The notes: generated by a model not told the origin, from the sequence alone. A stretch of 64,000 bases of DNA from Curtobacterium sp. MCPF17_052 (GCF_003234085.1 NZ_QKSD01000007.1:1-64000); one strand, 5' to 3'. Positions 17,550 to 27,269 are shown, counted from the stretch's first letter. Translations and numbers: made by a program.

Positions 17550-18633
17550 GCGGCTGCGCAGTCGACGCGCCGGTCACCAGCTGCGCAGGCACGAGGATCT
17601 TCCGGGACCCGCTCTCGCCTCGTGCCTGCCGCAGCACCTGGGCCACCGCCTGACGTCCGACCCCGGGCTGGTCCTGCGCGATGTGCGTGAACCGGAACAG
17701 CTGGCGGTCGAATGTCGCATCCGGGTGGTCGAAGCAGACGATGGAGACGTCGTCGGGAACCCGCTTGCCCACCTGCTCCAGAGCGTCCCGGAGCAGCAGC
17801 GCGATGTTGTACTCGCCGGCGACGAACGCCGTCGCCTCGGGGTGGGCCTCGACGAACGCGACGAGCCGAGCGACGTCGTCCTCCGGGCGGTCCGTCGACC
17901 CCGGCAGTGTCGACTCGACGTCGTGGAACGCCAGCGCGTCGTCGAGCGCCTTGTCGTTCCGGGCGTGCGCACCGACCCAGCCGCGGCGACGGTCGTCGTT
18001 GGACGTCACCCGGCTGTCCGATGTGACGAGGGCCACCCGCCGGTGCCCGAGGCCGAACAGGTGCTCCGTCGCTGCAGCACCGGCACCGATGTTGTCCGTG
18101 GAGATGTCCGACACCGGGATGCCCTCGTACCGACGGTCGAGGATCACGACGGGGAACCCCGTGGGCAGGAGCTCGAGGACCCCCGGTGGGATGAACTCGG
18201 AGCTGCTCGGCAGCACGACCAAGCCCTGTACCCGTGCCGCCAGCGCGCGGATCGCCGCATCCTCGGCATCGTGGTCACCGTGGGTGCGCTTGACGATCAC
18301 GTCGGTGTCGGTGCCGGCCTCGTCGAGCATGCCCTCGAGGACCCGGGTGCCGAAGGTGTCGTCGAAGTTGGTGAGGACCACTCCGACGTCGATCCGGTCG
18401 GTCGGCCGGAGACGTGCCGTCGGCTCGGTGCTCACGACGGTCGTGCCGACCCGTGGTCGCCGGGCGACGTACCCGTCCTCGCGGAGCATGTCGAGCGCTC
18501 GCCGCAGCGTGATCGCGCTGATGTCGTAGTGCGCCAGGAGGTCGGCTTCAGACGGGAGGCGCGCCCCCACGGGGAACTCTCCGGACCGGATGCGGGACCG
18601 GAGGTCTTCGAACGTCGACTGGTACAGCATCAT
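17503..18633 (-). CDS. GntR-LacI chimeric transcriptional regulator
   Basis: A 376-residue regulator built of an N-terminal GntR winged helix (about residues 1-70, with RLPSEADLLAHYDISAITLRRAL) and a LacI-type sugar-sensing domain (from about residue 85), the architecture known from AraR. The minus-strand ATG at 18633 follows GAGGAG; a second ATG sits three bases on. It closes the mannan locus and is the best candidate to control both divergent promoters at 11.87-11.92 kb in response to mannose or oligomannosides. It probably regulates itself through the dyad at 18641. Confidence 0.88.
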   Translation of the reverse strand: MMLYQSTFEDLRSRIRSGEFPVGARLPSEADLLAHYDISAITLRRALDMLREDGYVARRPRVGTTVVSTEPTARLRPTDRIDVGVVLTNFDDTFGTRVLEGMLDEAGTDTDVIVKRTHGDHDAEDAAIRALAARVQGLVVLPSSSEFIPPGVLELLPTGFPVVILDRRYEGIPVSDISTDNIGAGAAATEHLFGLGHRRVALVTSDSRVTSNDDRRRGWVGAHARNDKALDDALAFHDVESTLPGSTDRPEDDVARLVAFVEAHPEATAFVAGEYNIALLLRDALEQVGKRVPDDVSIVCFDHPDATFDRQLFRFTHIAQDQPGVGRQAVAQVLRQARGESGSRKILVPAQLVTGASTAQPPTGRVGRATRSPSRR

Positions 18634-18640
18634 CGGCTCC

Positions 18641-18656
18641 TCAATACGTACATTGA
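18641..18656 (-). promoter_or_regulatory. Operator-like dyad before the GntR-LacI regulator
   Basis: TCAAT-ACGTAC-ATTGA is a 5-bp inverted repeat around a GTAC-containing centre, 8 bases upstream of the regulator ATG and overlapping its SD region. A TATTAT -10-like box lies just upstream on the minus strand. Autoregulation is an inference. Confidence 0.5.
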
Positions 18657-18749
18657 TAATACGACAAGAGCAGATGAACGGGGTGGATCCGCCCGAGAGT
18701 GCGAGAGCCGGCGGTACCATCGCGTCGGCAGGTCGGCGAGCGGAGACTC

Positions 18750-19208
18750 ATGCGGGACACGGACGAGACAGGCGGAGGTCGTCCTGCGCTGGACCCGCCG
18801 CCACACACCCGCTGGTCCCTCATCGCCCTCGTGGCGTTCGGCGGCGCGATCGGCACCGCGGTCCGGGCCGTGCTCGCCCAGGCGCTGCCGGCCGTCGACG
18901 GCATCAGCTGGACGGTCCTCGCGATCAACGTCGTCGGCGCGTTCTGCCTCGGCCTGCTGCTCGACGCCCTCGCCCGCCGGGGGCCGGACGTCGGACGACG
19001 TCGGGCACTGCGGCTGTTCGTCGGCACCGGTGTGCTCGGCGGGTTCACGACGTACAGCACGCTTGCCGACGACACCGCGCGGCTGCTCGACGTCGGACGC
19101 TGGGCTGCCGGGAGCGGGTACGCGCTGCTGTCGGTCCTGCTCGGGCTCGCGGCGGTGGTCGCCGGGCTCGCGGTCGCGGGCGCGCGCACGAAGCGAGCAA
19201 CGCGATGA
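18750..19208 (+). CDS. crcB: Fluoride efflux channel subunit CrcB 1
   Basis: A 152-residue Fluc/CrcB protein with four hydrophobic segments and the signature GGFTTYST (about residues 97-104). The N-terminus has an extra polar tail of about 22 residues. CrcB exports fluoride. The ATG at 18750 has GGAG upstream. It overlaps the second crcB gene by four bases; in such pairs the two proteins form a heterodimeric channel. I find no crcB-type fluoride riboswitch in the leader. Confidence 0.88.
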   Translation: MRDTDETGGGRPALDPPPHTRWSLIALVAFGGAIGTAVRAVLAQALPAVDGISWTVLAINVVGAFCLGLLLDALARRGPDVGRRRALRLFVGTGVLGGFTTYSTLADDTARLLDVGRWAAGSGYALLSVLLGLAAVVAGLAVAGARTKRATR

Positions 19209-19579
19209 CCGTCCTCACCCTCCTGCTCGTCGCGGTCGGCGGCGGCGTCGGCGCAGCGCTGCGGTTCGTCCTCGACGGGTTCCTCAAGGCCCGGGTGACG
19301 CGTTTCCCCGTCGGCACGCTGCTGATCAACGTCACCGGATCACTCGTCCTCGGGTTCGTCACGGGCCTCGGGGAGTCCGGTGCGATCGCTGCCCCGATGG
19401 TCGCTGTGGTGGGGACGGGCATGATGGGTGGGTACACGACGTTCTCGACGGCGAGCGTCGAGACCGTGCAGCTCCTCCGATCCGGCAACACCCGGCTCGC
19501 CGTCCTGAACGGCCTCGGGATGCTCGTCGTCTCGGTCGGCGCCGCTGCGCTTGGCCTCCAGCTCGGAAGGAACCCATGA
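19205..19579 (+). CDS. crcB: Fluoride efflux channel subunit CrcB 2
   Basis: A 124-residue CrcB/Fluc protein with four membrane segments and the signature GGYTTFST (about residues 75-82). It is shorter than its partner, without N-terminal tail. It is translationally coupled to crcB 1 and to the following phosphatase gene (ATGA overlaps on both sides). Confidence 0.88.
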   Translation: MTVLTLLLVAVGGGVGAALRFVLDGFLKARVTRFPVGTLLINVTGSLVLGFVTGLGESGAIAAPMVAVVGTGMMGGYTTFSTASVETVQLLRSGNTRLAVLNGLGMLVVSVGAAALGLQLGRNP

Positions 19580-20178
19580 CCTCGGAACGCCCCGGCGAAC
19601 TCGTCCTCGTCCGCCACGGAGAGACGGAGTGGTCGAAGAGCGGGCAGCACACCGGCCGCACCGACATCCCGCTGACGGAGAACGGTGTGGCCCAGGCCGA
19701 GCGCGCCGGTCGGTTCCTCGCGGACCGTGACTTCGCGCTGGCACTCTCCAGTCCGCTCGCCCGCGCCCGCGAGACCGCCCGCATCGTCGGCGTCGACCCG
19801 GAACTCGACGAGGACCTGTACGAGTGGGACTACGGCGCGTACGAGGGGCTGACGACGCCGCAGATCAAGGTCCAGCGGCACGGGCCGTGGGACCTCTGGA
19901 CCGACGGGGTCCCGGCCGGTGACACGCCCGGTGAGAACGCCGCCGAGGTGCGCGTCCGCGTCGAACGCGTGATCAACCGCGCCCGACCCGTCCTGGCCGA
20001 GGGGCAGGACGCCATCTTCGTCGCGCACGGGCACGTGCTGCGTGCACTCGGCGCCGCGTGGATCCGGCTGGCTCCGCAGGACGGCGCGGTGCTGAAGCTC
20101 GGCACGGCCACGGTCAGCACGCTCGGGTACGAGCACGGTCGACCGGTCATCGACGCCTGGAACATCACGCCGTCCTGA
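19576..20178 (+). CDS. Histidine phosphatase family protein
   Basis: A 200-residue protein of the phosphoglycerate mutase-like superfamily. The catalytic RHG motif stands in LVRHGETEW near residue 13, and the second histidine in VAHGHVLRA near residue 152. It is too short and divergent for glycolytic Gpm; a broad phosphatase role is likely. It is the third gene of the crcB operon, though a link with fluoride is unproven. Confidence 0.85.
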   Translation: MTSERPGELVLVRHGETEWSKSGQHTGRTDIPLTENGVAQAERAGRFLADRDFALALSSPLARARETARIVGVDPELDEDLYEWDYGAYEGLTTPQIKVQRHGPWDLWTDGVPAGDTPGENAAEVRVRVERVINRARPVLAEGQDAIFVAHGHVLRALGAAWIRLAPQDGAVLKLGTATVSTLGYEHGRPVIDAWNITPS

Positions 20179-20187
20179 GGGGTCGGT

Positions 20188-20610
20188 TCAGCCCCCGGCG
20201 CCGAGCACCATCCCCATGCCGAGGCTCGGCGCCACGTCGTCGAACCCGAGCGACCGGTACAGCCGCTGTCCGGGCGGGTCGCCGATGAGCGAGACGTACG
20301 CCCCCGCGGGGGCGCGGTCGCCGATGTCGGCCAGGAGCCACTCCACCACGGCTCGACCGAGCCCCTGGCGCTGGTGTGTCGGGTCGGTGGCGATGTCGAC
20401 GACGTGGAAGTACCACCCGCCGTCGCCGATCACCCGTCCCATGGCGACGGGCGTGCCCGCTCCGTCGACGACGTGACAGGCCGACCAGGCGCCGACGACG
20501 GCCGGTGCGCCTTGCTCCGCGGTGACGGGCGTCAAGCCGGAGTCGCGTCGCAGGCGCAGGTAGTCGTCGAGCGGCGGGGCCGTCGGGAGCAGTGTGTAGG
20601 TCTCGTCCAT
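20188..20610 (-). CDS. GNAT family N-acetyltransferase
   Basis: A 140-residue acetyltransferase. The acetyl-CoA binding loop reads HQRQGLGRAVVEWLL, preceded by the beta-4 strand VVDIATDP, and it ends with LYRSLGF, all typical of GNAT proteins. The substrate is unknown. The ATG at 20610 was chosen because the upstream part has no conserved sequence. Confidence 0.82.
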   Translation of the reverse strand: MDETYTLLPTAPPLDDYLRLRRDSGLTPVTAEQGAPAVVGAWSACHVVDGAGTPVAMGRVIGDGGWYFHVVDIATDPTHQRQGLGRAVVEWLLADIGDRAPAGAYVSLIGDPPGQRLYRSLGFDDVAPSLGMGMVLGAGG

Positions 20611-20642
20611 GCACCCAGGGTGCCGGACGCGGCCGACAGGGC

Positions 20643-20683
20643 CGGGCCTCCCGGCTGGCACCGCGATCCGGACGGGAGGCCCG
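20643..20683 (-). terminator. Terminator after the FUSC gene
   Basis: CGGGCCTCCCG and CGGGAGGCCCG form an 11-bp perfect stem around a 19-base loop, placed between the end of the FUSC gene (20713) and the GNAT start on the minus strand. Its arms share the GGGAGGC/GCCTCCC core of the palindromic terminators further on. Confidence 0.65.
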
Positions 20684-20712
20684 CTGCGGCTCGTCCGCAC
20701 CGCGCGCGTCCC

Positions 20713-21780
20713 TCAGACGGTCCGGATGCTGCTGGTCGCGCCGAGTGCGCGTCCGCGACGCCGCTCGACGACCCGTCCCACGGCGAGGAGGCAGACGCTG
20801 ACGACGGCGCCGAGCAGGGTCTGCCCGATCCGGTCGAGGGCGAGGAGCCCGGGCGCCTCGGGGAGGCTCAGCCACGACACCGCGAGGGCGAGGGGCGTGA
20901 GGAAGAGCAGGCAGACGGCGTAGTTCCGGGCGACGAAGACCTCCGCCATGAACTGCCCGACCACGGCGATCACGACGATCCACCAGGCCGAGGGCTCGAG
21001 CAGCAGGATGCCGACCGCGACGACGGTGCCGCCGACGGTGCCGACGACACGCTGCACGGCGCGGGAGACCGTGTGGCGCTGCCGGAGCGCGGGCAGCGTC
21101 GACACCACGGCGATCACGGCCCAGTAGGGGTGCCCGAGACCGGGCAGGACCTCGGCGACGGCGCCGGCGACGAGCGCGCCGAGGACGTTGAGCGCGATGG
21201 TCTCCCAGAGCGCCGAGGTGCCGAGGACCGCGAGGGACCGGTGCTTCCGGGCAGCGAGCGGACGGAACCGGTGCGGCGCGTGCGGGTGCAGGACGCGACG
21301 GAAGGCGGCTCCGGACATCGCGACCAGCCACGCCCAGACGACCGAGCCGAGGATGATCGTGGCGACGAGCGGCAGGTCGCCCGTCCGCACCGGGACGAGG
21401 GCGGACACGACGAACGCGAAGACCGGGAAGATCGGCTGCGCGGGGATCGTCCGGAGTGCGCTGAGCGTGGCGACCGCGACGACGAGCACCAGGACGAGCC
21501 CCGCGCCCTGCAACCACAGCGGCGCGCCGAGGAGTGACACCGCGATGCCCGCGGCCATGCACGCGACCTGCAGCGCGCCGGCGACCCCGGTGGTCACGGC
21601 ACGCTGCCGGTAGGGCTCGGTCGCGCCGAAGATCGCGGTGAAGCCGGCGAACATCGCGAACGCGGCGTACTGCGGCATCCCGAGTCCGATGAGCAGCGCG
21701 AGCGGGACGCCGCCCGCGATCGCGGCGCGGGCCGCGCCCTCGAGGTTGGTGGTGCGGGTCGAGTGCGGAGCTGTCGTCAT
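20713..21780 (-). CDS. FUSC family membrane protein
   Basis: A 355-residue protein with about ten hydrophobic segments in two similar halves and a basic C-terminus. It matches the FUSC/aromatic-acid exporter type (YccS/AaeB-like), with the second half containing [15 protein letters not shown] drug or aromatic-acid efflux role is a family-based guess. It is divergent from leuC. Confidence 0.75.
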   Translation of the reverse strand: MTTAPHSTRTTNLEGAARAAIAGGVPLALLIGLGMPQYAAFAMFAGFTAIFGATEPYRQRAVTTGVAGALQVACMAAGIAVSLLGAPLWLQGAGLVLVLVVAVATLSALRTIPAQPIFPVFAFVVSALVPVRTGDLPLVATIILGSVVWAWLVAMSGAAFRRVLHPHAPHRFRPLAARKHRSLAVLGTSALWETIALNVLGALVAGAVAEVLPGLGHPYWAVIAVVSTLPALRQRHTVSRAVQRVVGTVGGTVVAVGILLLEPSAWWIVVIAVVGQFMAEVFVARNYAVCLLFLTPLALAVSWLSLPEAPGLLALDRIGQTLLGAVVSVCLLAVGRVVERRRGRALGATSSIRTV

Positions 21781-21849
21781 GTCCAGGCCATCCTCTCACC
21801 GCGACGGGTGTCGTCGAGGAGGGGTGGGCCGCCTGGCAGGGGCCTCTGA

Positions 21850-21861
21850 TTGGTATACCAA
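21850..21861. promoter_or_regulatory. Operator-like palindrome upstream of leuC
   Basis: TTGGTATACCAA is a perfect 12-bp palindrome, 65 bases before the leuC start and 70 bases before the divergent FUSC gene. The GT-N2-AC core recalls GntR/FadR-type sites. Which gene it serves, and which protein binds, cannot be told here. Confidence 0.5.
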
Positions 21862-21925
21862 GCTGCTAGAGTGCTTGTACGGTGCCGTGACAGCGGCATC
21901 GGAACGCGAACGAGGAGGCACGGGC

Positions 21926-23377
21926 ATGGGCAGGACGCTCGCCGAGAAGGTGTGGGACGACCACGTCGTCGTCAAGGGAGAGGACGGCAACCCCGACCTC
22001 CTGTACATCGACCTCCACCTCGTGCACGAGGTCACGAGCCCGCAGGCGTTCGACGGCCTGCGGCAGGCCGGTCGCCCGGTGCGGCGGCTCGACCTGACGA
22101 TCGCGACCGAGGACCACAACACCCCGACGCTCGCCATCGACCGCCCGATCGCGGACCCGACGAGCCGCACTCAGATCGAGACCCTCCGCCGCAACTGCGA
22201 GGAGTTCGGTGTCCGCCTGCACTCGCTCGGCGACAAGGAGCAGGGGATCGTGCACGTCGTCGGTCCGCAGCTCGGACTGACGATGCCCGGCATCACGGTC
22301 GTCTGCGGGGACTCGCACACCTCGACCCACGGTGCCTTCGGCGCGATGGCGTTCGGCATCGGCACCAGCGAGGTCGAGCACGTCCTGGCCACGCAGACCC
22401 TGCCGCTGAAGCCCTTCAAGACGATGGCCGTCACGGTCGAGGGCACGCTGCGCCCGGGCGTCACCGCGAAGGACGTCATCCTCGCCGTGATCGCGCAGAT
22501 CGGCACCGGTGGCGGCCAGGGCTACGTGCTCGAGTACCGCGGCTCGGCCATCCGGGCGCTCTCGATGGAGGGCCGGATGACGATCTGCAACATGTCGATC
22601 GAGGCGGGTGCCCGCGCCGGCATGGTCGCTCCCGACCAGACCACCTACGACTACGTGCAGGGCCGCGACCACGCGCCGACCGGCTCCGACTGGGACGACG
22701 CCGTGGCGTACTGGGAGACCCTGGCGACGGACGACGACGCCGTGTTCGACGCCGAGGTCTTCATCGACGCCGACACGCTCGAGCCCTTCGTCACCTGGGG
22801 CACCAACCCCGGTCAGGGCGTCTCGCTGTCCGAGTCGGTGCCGGACCCGGCGGACTACGCGGACCCGAACGACCGCGCCGCCGCGTCCCGTGCGCTCGAG
22901 TACATGGACATCCAGGCGGGCACGCCGATGAAGGACATCGCGGTCGACGCGGTCTTCATGGGTTCCTGCACGAACTCCCGCATCGAGGACCTCCGGGCCT
23001 TCGCGTCCGTGATCCAGGGCCGCGAGAAGGCGCCCGGCGTCCGCGTCATGGTCGTCCCCGGCTCCGCACGGGTCCGGCTCGAGGCCGAGGCCGAGGGGCT
23101 CGACAAGGTGTTCACCGACTTCGGCGCCGAGTGGCGGTTCGCCGGCTGCTCGATGTGTCTCGGCATGAACCCCGACCAGCTCGCGCCGGGGGAGCGTTGC
23201 GCCTCCACCTCGAACCGCAACTTCGAGGGCCGGCAGGGCAAGGGCGGTCGGACCCACCTGGTCTCGCCGCTGGTCGCCGCCGCGACCGCCGTCCGCGGGA
23301 CGCTGTCGAGCCCGTGGGACCTGGAAGACGACGACGCTCGCCTGGCCGTGCCGGCGACCGCTGGAGGGAACCACTGA
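21926..23377 (+). CDS. leuC: 3-isopropylmalate dehydratase large subunit
   Basis: A 483-residue aconitase-family subunit that isomerises 2-isopropylmalate to 3-isopropylmalate in leucine synthesis. The iron-sulfur ligands are in [12 protein letters not shown] and [10 protein letters not shown]. The ATG at 21926 has GAGGAGG seven bases upstream. It overlaps leuD by one base (TGATG), as expected for the two subunits of the enzyme. Confidence 0.95.
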   Translation: MGRTLAEKVWDDHVVVKGEDGNPDLLYIDLHLVHEVTSPQAFDGLRQAGRPVRRLDLTIATEDHNTPTLAIDRPIADPTSRTQIETLRRNCEEFGVRLHSLGDKEQGIVHVVGPQLGLTMPGITVVCGDSHTSTHGAFGAMAFGIGTSEVEHVLATQTLPLKPFKTMAVTVEGTLRPGVTAKDVILAVIAQIGTGGGQGYVLEYRGSAIRALSMEGRMTICNMSIEAGARAGMVAPDQTTYDYVQGRDHAPTGSDWDDAVAYWETLATDDDAVFDAEVFIDADTLEPFVTWGTNPGQGVSLSESVPDPADYADPNDRAAASRALEYMDIQAGTPMKDIAVDAVFMGSCTNSRIEDLRAFASVIQGREKAPGVRVMVVPGSARVRLEAEAEGLDKVFTDFGAEWRFAGCSMCLGMNPDQLAPGERCASTSNRNFEGRQGKGGRTHLVSPLVAAATAVRGTLSSPWDLEDDDARLAVPATAGGNH

Positions 23378-23973
23378 TGGACAAGATCGGCACCGTCACC
23401 GGGATCGCCGCACCGCTGAAGCGGTCGAACGTCGACACCGACCAGATCATCCCCGCCGTGTACCTGAAGCGGGTCACGAAGACCGGGTTCGAGGACGCCC
23501 TGTTCTCGGGCTGGCGCCAGGACCCCGACTTCGTGCTCAACCAGCCCGCGTACCAGGGAGCCCGTGTGCTGGTCGCCGGACCGGACTTCGGCACCGGTTC
23601 GTCCCGCGAGCACGCGGTGTGGGCCCTCCGTGACTTCGGCTTCCGCGTGGTCGTGTCACCCCGTTTCGCGGACATCTTCAAGGGCAACGCCGGCAAGCAG
23701 GGACTGGTCACCGCGATGGTGTCGGAGCCCGAGATCGAGCGGATGTGGGCGGCGATCGAAGCCCAGCCGGGGATCGAGGCAACGGTCGACCTCGCGACAC
23801 AGCGCGTGTCGATCGGCGACGTGGACGTGGCTTTCGAGATCGACGCTTACACTCGTTGGCGGTTGATGGAAGGGCTCGACGACATCGGGCTCACCCTCCG
23901 TGACGAGACCTCGATCACGGAGTTCGAACACTGCCGCTCCAGTTGGCGGCCGAAGACATTGCCGGTGAAGTAG
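23377..23973 (+). CDS. leuD: 3-isopropylmalate dehydratase small subunit
   Basis: A 198-residue swivel-domain partner of LeuC, with conserved [15 protein letters not shown] near residue 18 and [13 protein letters not shown] near residue 71. It starts at the ATG overlapping the leuC stop and has GGAGGG upstream. Its stop overlaps the murA GTG start by one base, so leucine synthesis and cell-wall synthesis genes share a transcript here. Confidence 0.95.
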   Translation: MDKIGTVTGIAAPLKRSNVDTDQIIPAVYLKRVTKTGFEDALFSGWRQDPDFVLNQPAYQGARVLVAGPDFGTGSSREHAVWALRDFGFRVVVSPRFADIFKGNAGKQGLVTAMVSEPEIERMWAAIEAQPGIEATVDLATQRVSIGDVDVAFEIDAYTRWRLMEGLDDIGLTLRDETSITEFEHCRSSWRPKTLPVK

Positions 23974-25340
23974 TGAACTCTCTCGTACAGGACGCAGCAG
24001 CTGCAGGGGCGCGCGTCGGTCTCAAGTCGGACGAGATCGTCATCCGCGGGGGCAAGCCCCTCGTGGGACGCATCGAGGTCCGCGGTGCGAAGAACCTCGC
24101 GACCAAGGCCATGGTCGCGGCGCTCCTCGGTGACACCCCGTCGATCCTCAAGGACGTCCCGGACATCTCCGACGTCAAGGTCGTCCGCGGCCTGCTCGAG
24201 GTGCACGGCGTGCGCGTGACCGACCCCGCACGGGGCGAGCTCATCCTCGACCCGTCGCGGGTCGAGACGGCGCACTTCGCCGAGATCGACGCGCACGCCG
24301 GGTCGAGCCGGATCCCGATCCTCTTCTGCGGCCCGCTGCTGCACAAGCTGGGCGAGGCGTTCATCCCCGACCTCGGTGGCTGCCGCATCGGCGACCGTCC
24401 GATCGACTTCCACCTCGACGCCCTCCGTGCCATGGGTGCCGTCGTCGACAAGCAGATCTCGGGCATCCACATCACGGCCCCGAACGGCCTCAAGGGCGCG
24501 AACATCGAGCTGCCCTACCCGAGCGTCGGTGCGACCGAGCAGGTCCTGCTCTCCTCCGTCCTCGCCGAGGGCACGACCGAGCTGCGGAACGCCGCGATCG
24601 AGCCCGAGATCATGGACCTCATCGCGATCCTGCAGAAGATGGGTGCGATCGTCACGGTCGAGCCCAGCCGCACGATCTTCATCGAGGGCGTCAAGTCGCT
24701 CCGCGGGTACACGCACCGTGCGATCAACGACCGCAACGAGGCCGCGAGCTGGGCGTCCGCCGCGCTGGCCACCAACGGCGACATCTTCGTCGAGGGTGCC
24801 AAGCAGCAGGAGCTCATGACGTTCCTGAACGTCTTCCGGAAGGTCGGCGGCGGGTTCGACATCCAGGAGGACGGCATCCGGTTCTACCGCGAGCTGGACG
24901 TCCTCAAGCCCGTCGTCATCGAGACCGACGTGCACCCCGGCTTCATGACCGACTGGCAGCAGCCCCTCGTCGTCGCGCTCACGCAGGCCGAGGGCCAGAG
25001 CGTCGTGCACGAGACCGTCTACGAGAACCGCTTCGGCTTCACCGACGCGCTCAACGAGATGGGTGCCGACATCGTCGTGCACAAGGAGGGCCTGCCGGGT
25101 CACGACCGCCGCGTCGCCCGTCGTCCCTTCGAGCAGGCCGCGGTCATCACCGGCCCGACGAAGCTCCACGGTGCGAACGTCCGTGTCCCCGACCTCCGCG
25201 GTGGCTTCAGCCACCTCATCGCGGCGCTGACCGCCGAGGGCGAGTCGCGCATCACGAACGTCGGCATCATCAGCCGTGGCTACGAGCACTTCATCCCGAA
25301 GCTCCGCAAGCTCGGCGCGGACTTCGACTTCGCGGAATGA
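23973..25340 (+). CDS. murA: UDP-N-acetylglucosamine 1-carboxyvinyltransferase
   Basis: A 455-residue MurA, the first committed enzyme of peptidoglycan synthesis, which adds enolpyruvate from PEP to UDP-GlcNAc. The catalytic loop has the cysteine in GGCRIGDRP, so it would be fosfomycin-sensitive by that residue; the substrate-binding GAKN motif lies near residue 36. It is about 30 residues longer at the N-terminus than the Escherichia coli enzyme. The GTG at 23973 overlaps the leuD stop; an in-frame TTG lies at 23943. Confidence 0.93.
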   Translation: MNSLVQDAAAAGARVGLKSDEIVIRGGKPLVGRIEVRGAKNLATKAMVAALLGDTPSILKDVPDISDVKVVRGLLEVHGVRVTDPARGELILDPSRVETAHFAEIDAHAGSSRIPILFCGPLLHKLGEAFIPDLGGCRIGDRPIDFHLDALRAMGAVVDKQISGIHITAPNGLKGANIELPYPSVGATEQVLLSSVLAEGTTELRNAAIEPEIMDLIAILQKMGAIVTVEPSRTIFIEGVKSLRGYTHRAINDRNEAASWASAALATNGDIFVEGAKQQELMTFLNVFRKVGGGFDIQEDGIRFYRELDVLKPVVIETDVHPGFMTDWQQPLVVALTQAEGQSVVHETVYENRFGFTDALNEMGADIVVHKEGLPGHDRRVARRPFEQAAVITGPTKLHGANVRVPDLRGGFSHLIAALTAEGESRITNVGIISRGYEHFIPKLRKLGADFDFAE

Positions 25341-26149
25341 GCGCCGAGCCGGCCGACGCCCGAGCCGGTGCGGTGGAGCAGGTCACCACGGGCCTCCCGA
25401 ACCCCGGGAGGCGCTGGAAGCGTGGTGACCTGAACGTCGCGTTCCGGATCACCTCGGTCTTCGTGATCCCGCTGTTCCGTGCGGTCGCGGCGTACCGCTG
25501 GCACGGCCCGAACCGCCTGCCGGCGGACGGGGCGTTCGTGCTCGCGCCGAACCACTACACGAACATCGACCCGCTGGTGGTCGGCACCGCCGTCTGGGTG
25601 AGCCGCCGACCACCGCTGTTCCTGGCGAAGGCGTCGATCTTCGACGTGCCCGTCGTCGGCAAGCTGATGTCCGGAATGGGACAGATCCCCGTCGAACGCT
25701 CCGGGCGGACCCGTTCCAGCAACCCACTGCAGGGCGGTGGCGGACTCGTCCGGAACGGCGGGGCGGTCATCGTCTACCCGGAGGGCACGCTCACCCGTGA
25801 CCCGGACCTGTGGCCGATGCGCGGCAAGACCGGCGCGGCACGGATCGCGCTCGAGAACGACGTGCCCCTCATCCCGATGGCGCACTGGGGCACGCAGCGG
25901 ATCCTGCCGCGGTACTCCAAGCGCCTCAACCTGTTCCGGAAGGCCAACGTCGACATCCTGTTCGGCGAGCCGATGGACCTGTCCGCGTACCGCGGCAAGC
26001 CGATCGACCAGGCGCTCCTGCAGCAGGTCACCGACGCGCTGATGGCCGAGATCACCAAGCTCGTCGAGCAGCTCCGCGGTGAGCGCGCTCCGGAGCAGCG
26101 CTGGGACCCCAGTGCCAACCGCCAGAAGGAGACCGGCAAGTTTGAGTGA
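25337..26149 (+). CDS. plsC: 1-acyl-sn-glycerol-3-phosphate acyltransferase
   Basis: A 270-residue PlsC-family acyltransferase of phospholipid synthesis. The catalytic HX4D motif is HYTNID near residue 72, the FPEGTR-type motif is YPEGTLTR near residue 153, and a hydrophobic stretch near residues 35-50 would attach it to the membrane. The ATG overlaps the murA stop. The next gene, gpsA, makes its glycerol-3-phosphate backbone. Confidence 0.9.
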   Translation: MSAEPADARAGAVEQVTTGLPNPGRRWKRGDLNVAFRITSVFVIPLFRAVAAYRWHGPNRLPADGAFVLAPNHYTNIDPLVVGTAVWVSRRPPLFLAKASIFDVPVVGKLMSGMGQIPVERSGRTRSSNPLQGGGGLVRNGGAVIVYPEGTLTRDPDLWPMRGKTGAARIALENDVPLIPMAHWGTQRILPRYSKRLNLFRKANVDILFGEPMDLSAYRGKPIDQALLQQVTDALMAEITKLVEQLRGERAPEQRWDPSANRQKETGKFE

Positions 26150-27269
26150 CGCAGCCGACCGGGGGACAGCCCCCGGTCTCCGACCGCACGACGACCGCCC
26201 GGACCCCTCCGTCGCCGCCCGTGGCGCCGTCGACACCGCCGCGATCCGCGTCGTCATGCAGTCGACGGACAAGCCACGCGTGGCCGTCATCGGCGCGGGC
26301 AGCTGGGGCACCACGTTCGCGAAGGTGCTCGCCGAGGGCGGCGCCCAGACCGTCCTCTGGGCCCGGCGGCCCGAGATCGCACGGGAGATCACCGAGACCA
26401 AGCGGAACTCGGAGTACCTGCCCGGCATCAACCTGCCGCGGACCCTGACCGCGTCGACGTCCCTCGCCGCGGTGCTCGCCGGCGCCGAGCAGGTGTACGT
26501 CTCCGTGCCGTCGCAGACCCTCCGCTCGAACCTCGCCGCGATCCGTGAGCTCCTGCCGGCCGACGTGCCGGTCGTCAGCCTGATGAAGGGCGTCGAGAAG
26601 GCCAGCGGGCTGCGGATGAGCGAGGTGCTCCTCGAGGGGCTCGGCATCGACCAGGACCGCATCGCCGTCGCGAGCGGGCCGAACCTGGCGCTCGAGATCG
26701 CCCGCCGACAGCCGACCGCCGCCGTGGTCTCGTCCTCGAGCGTGGACACCGCGACCGCCGTCGCCGCGGTCGCGACGAACCCCTACTTCCGCTCGTTCAT
26801 CAACACGGACGTCATCGGCACCGAGTTCGGCGGGGTCCTCAAGAACCTCATCGCGGTGGCCATCGGCATCGTCGACGGCGTCGGCTACGGCGAGAACACC
26901 AAGGCGTCGATCATCACCCGCGGTCTCGCCGAGATGACCGAGTTCGCGGTGTCCCTCGGTGCGCAGCCGTCGACGCTGTCCGGGCTGGCTGGCCTCGGTG
27001 ACCTCATCGCCACGTGCCAGTCGCCGCTCTCGCGGAACAACACCGCGGGCCGGCTGCTCGGCCAGGGGTACCGCTTCGACGAGGTCGTCCGGCAGATGAA
27101 CCAGACCGCGGAGGGCCTGGCGTCGGTCGCGCCGATCCTCGAACTGGCCCGGGCGAACGGCGTCGACATGCCCATCGTCGGACAGGTCGGCGAGGTCCTC
27201 GCCGGTAGGCTCGATCCGCGCAACATCGCGCCGCACCTCACGGAGACCGACGAGCCCCAGGGCGAGTGA
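26142..27269 (+). CDS. gpsA: Glycerol-3-phosphate dehydrogenase [NAD(P)+]
   Basis: The enzyme reduces dihydroxyacetone phosphate to glycerol-3-phosphate for phospholipids. The dinucleotide motif GAGSWGTTFAKVL and the catalytic-site segment EFGGVLKNLIAVAIG are present. The TTG at 26142 has AGAAGGAGA nine bases upstream and gives 375 residues, with an unusual N-terminal extension of about 38 residues. The ATG at 26256 would give the normal length of 337 but has no SD. I prefer TTG, with doubt. It overlaps plsC by 8 bases. Confidence 0.88.
   Translation: MSDAADRGTAPGLRPHDDRPDPSVAARGAVDTAAIRVVMQSTDKPRVAVIGAGSWGTTFAKVLAEGGAQTVLWARRPEIAREITETKRNSEYLPGINLPRTLTASTSLAAVLAGAEQVYVSVPSQTLRSNLAAIRELLPADVPVVSLMKGVEKASGLRMSEVLLEGLGIDQDRIAVASGPNLALEIARRQPTAAVVSSSSVDTATAVAAVATNPYFRSFINTDVIGTEFGGVLKNLIAVAIGIVDGVGYGENTKASIITRGLAEMTEFAVSLGAQPSTLSGLAGLGDLIATCQSPLSRNNTAGRLLGQGYRFDEVVRQMNQTAEGLASVAPILELARANGVDMPIVGQVGEVLAGRLDPRNIAPHLTETDEPQGE

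Noticed and set aside
18657..18749. Fluoride riboswitch before the crcB pair
   Set aside because: The conserved crcB-motif blocks are not present in the short leader.
21781..21925. Leucine leader peptide or T-box before leuC
   Set aside because: No Leu-codon-rich short frame and no T-box or antiterminator structure could be found.
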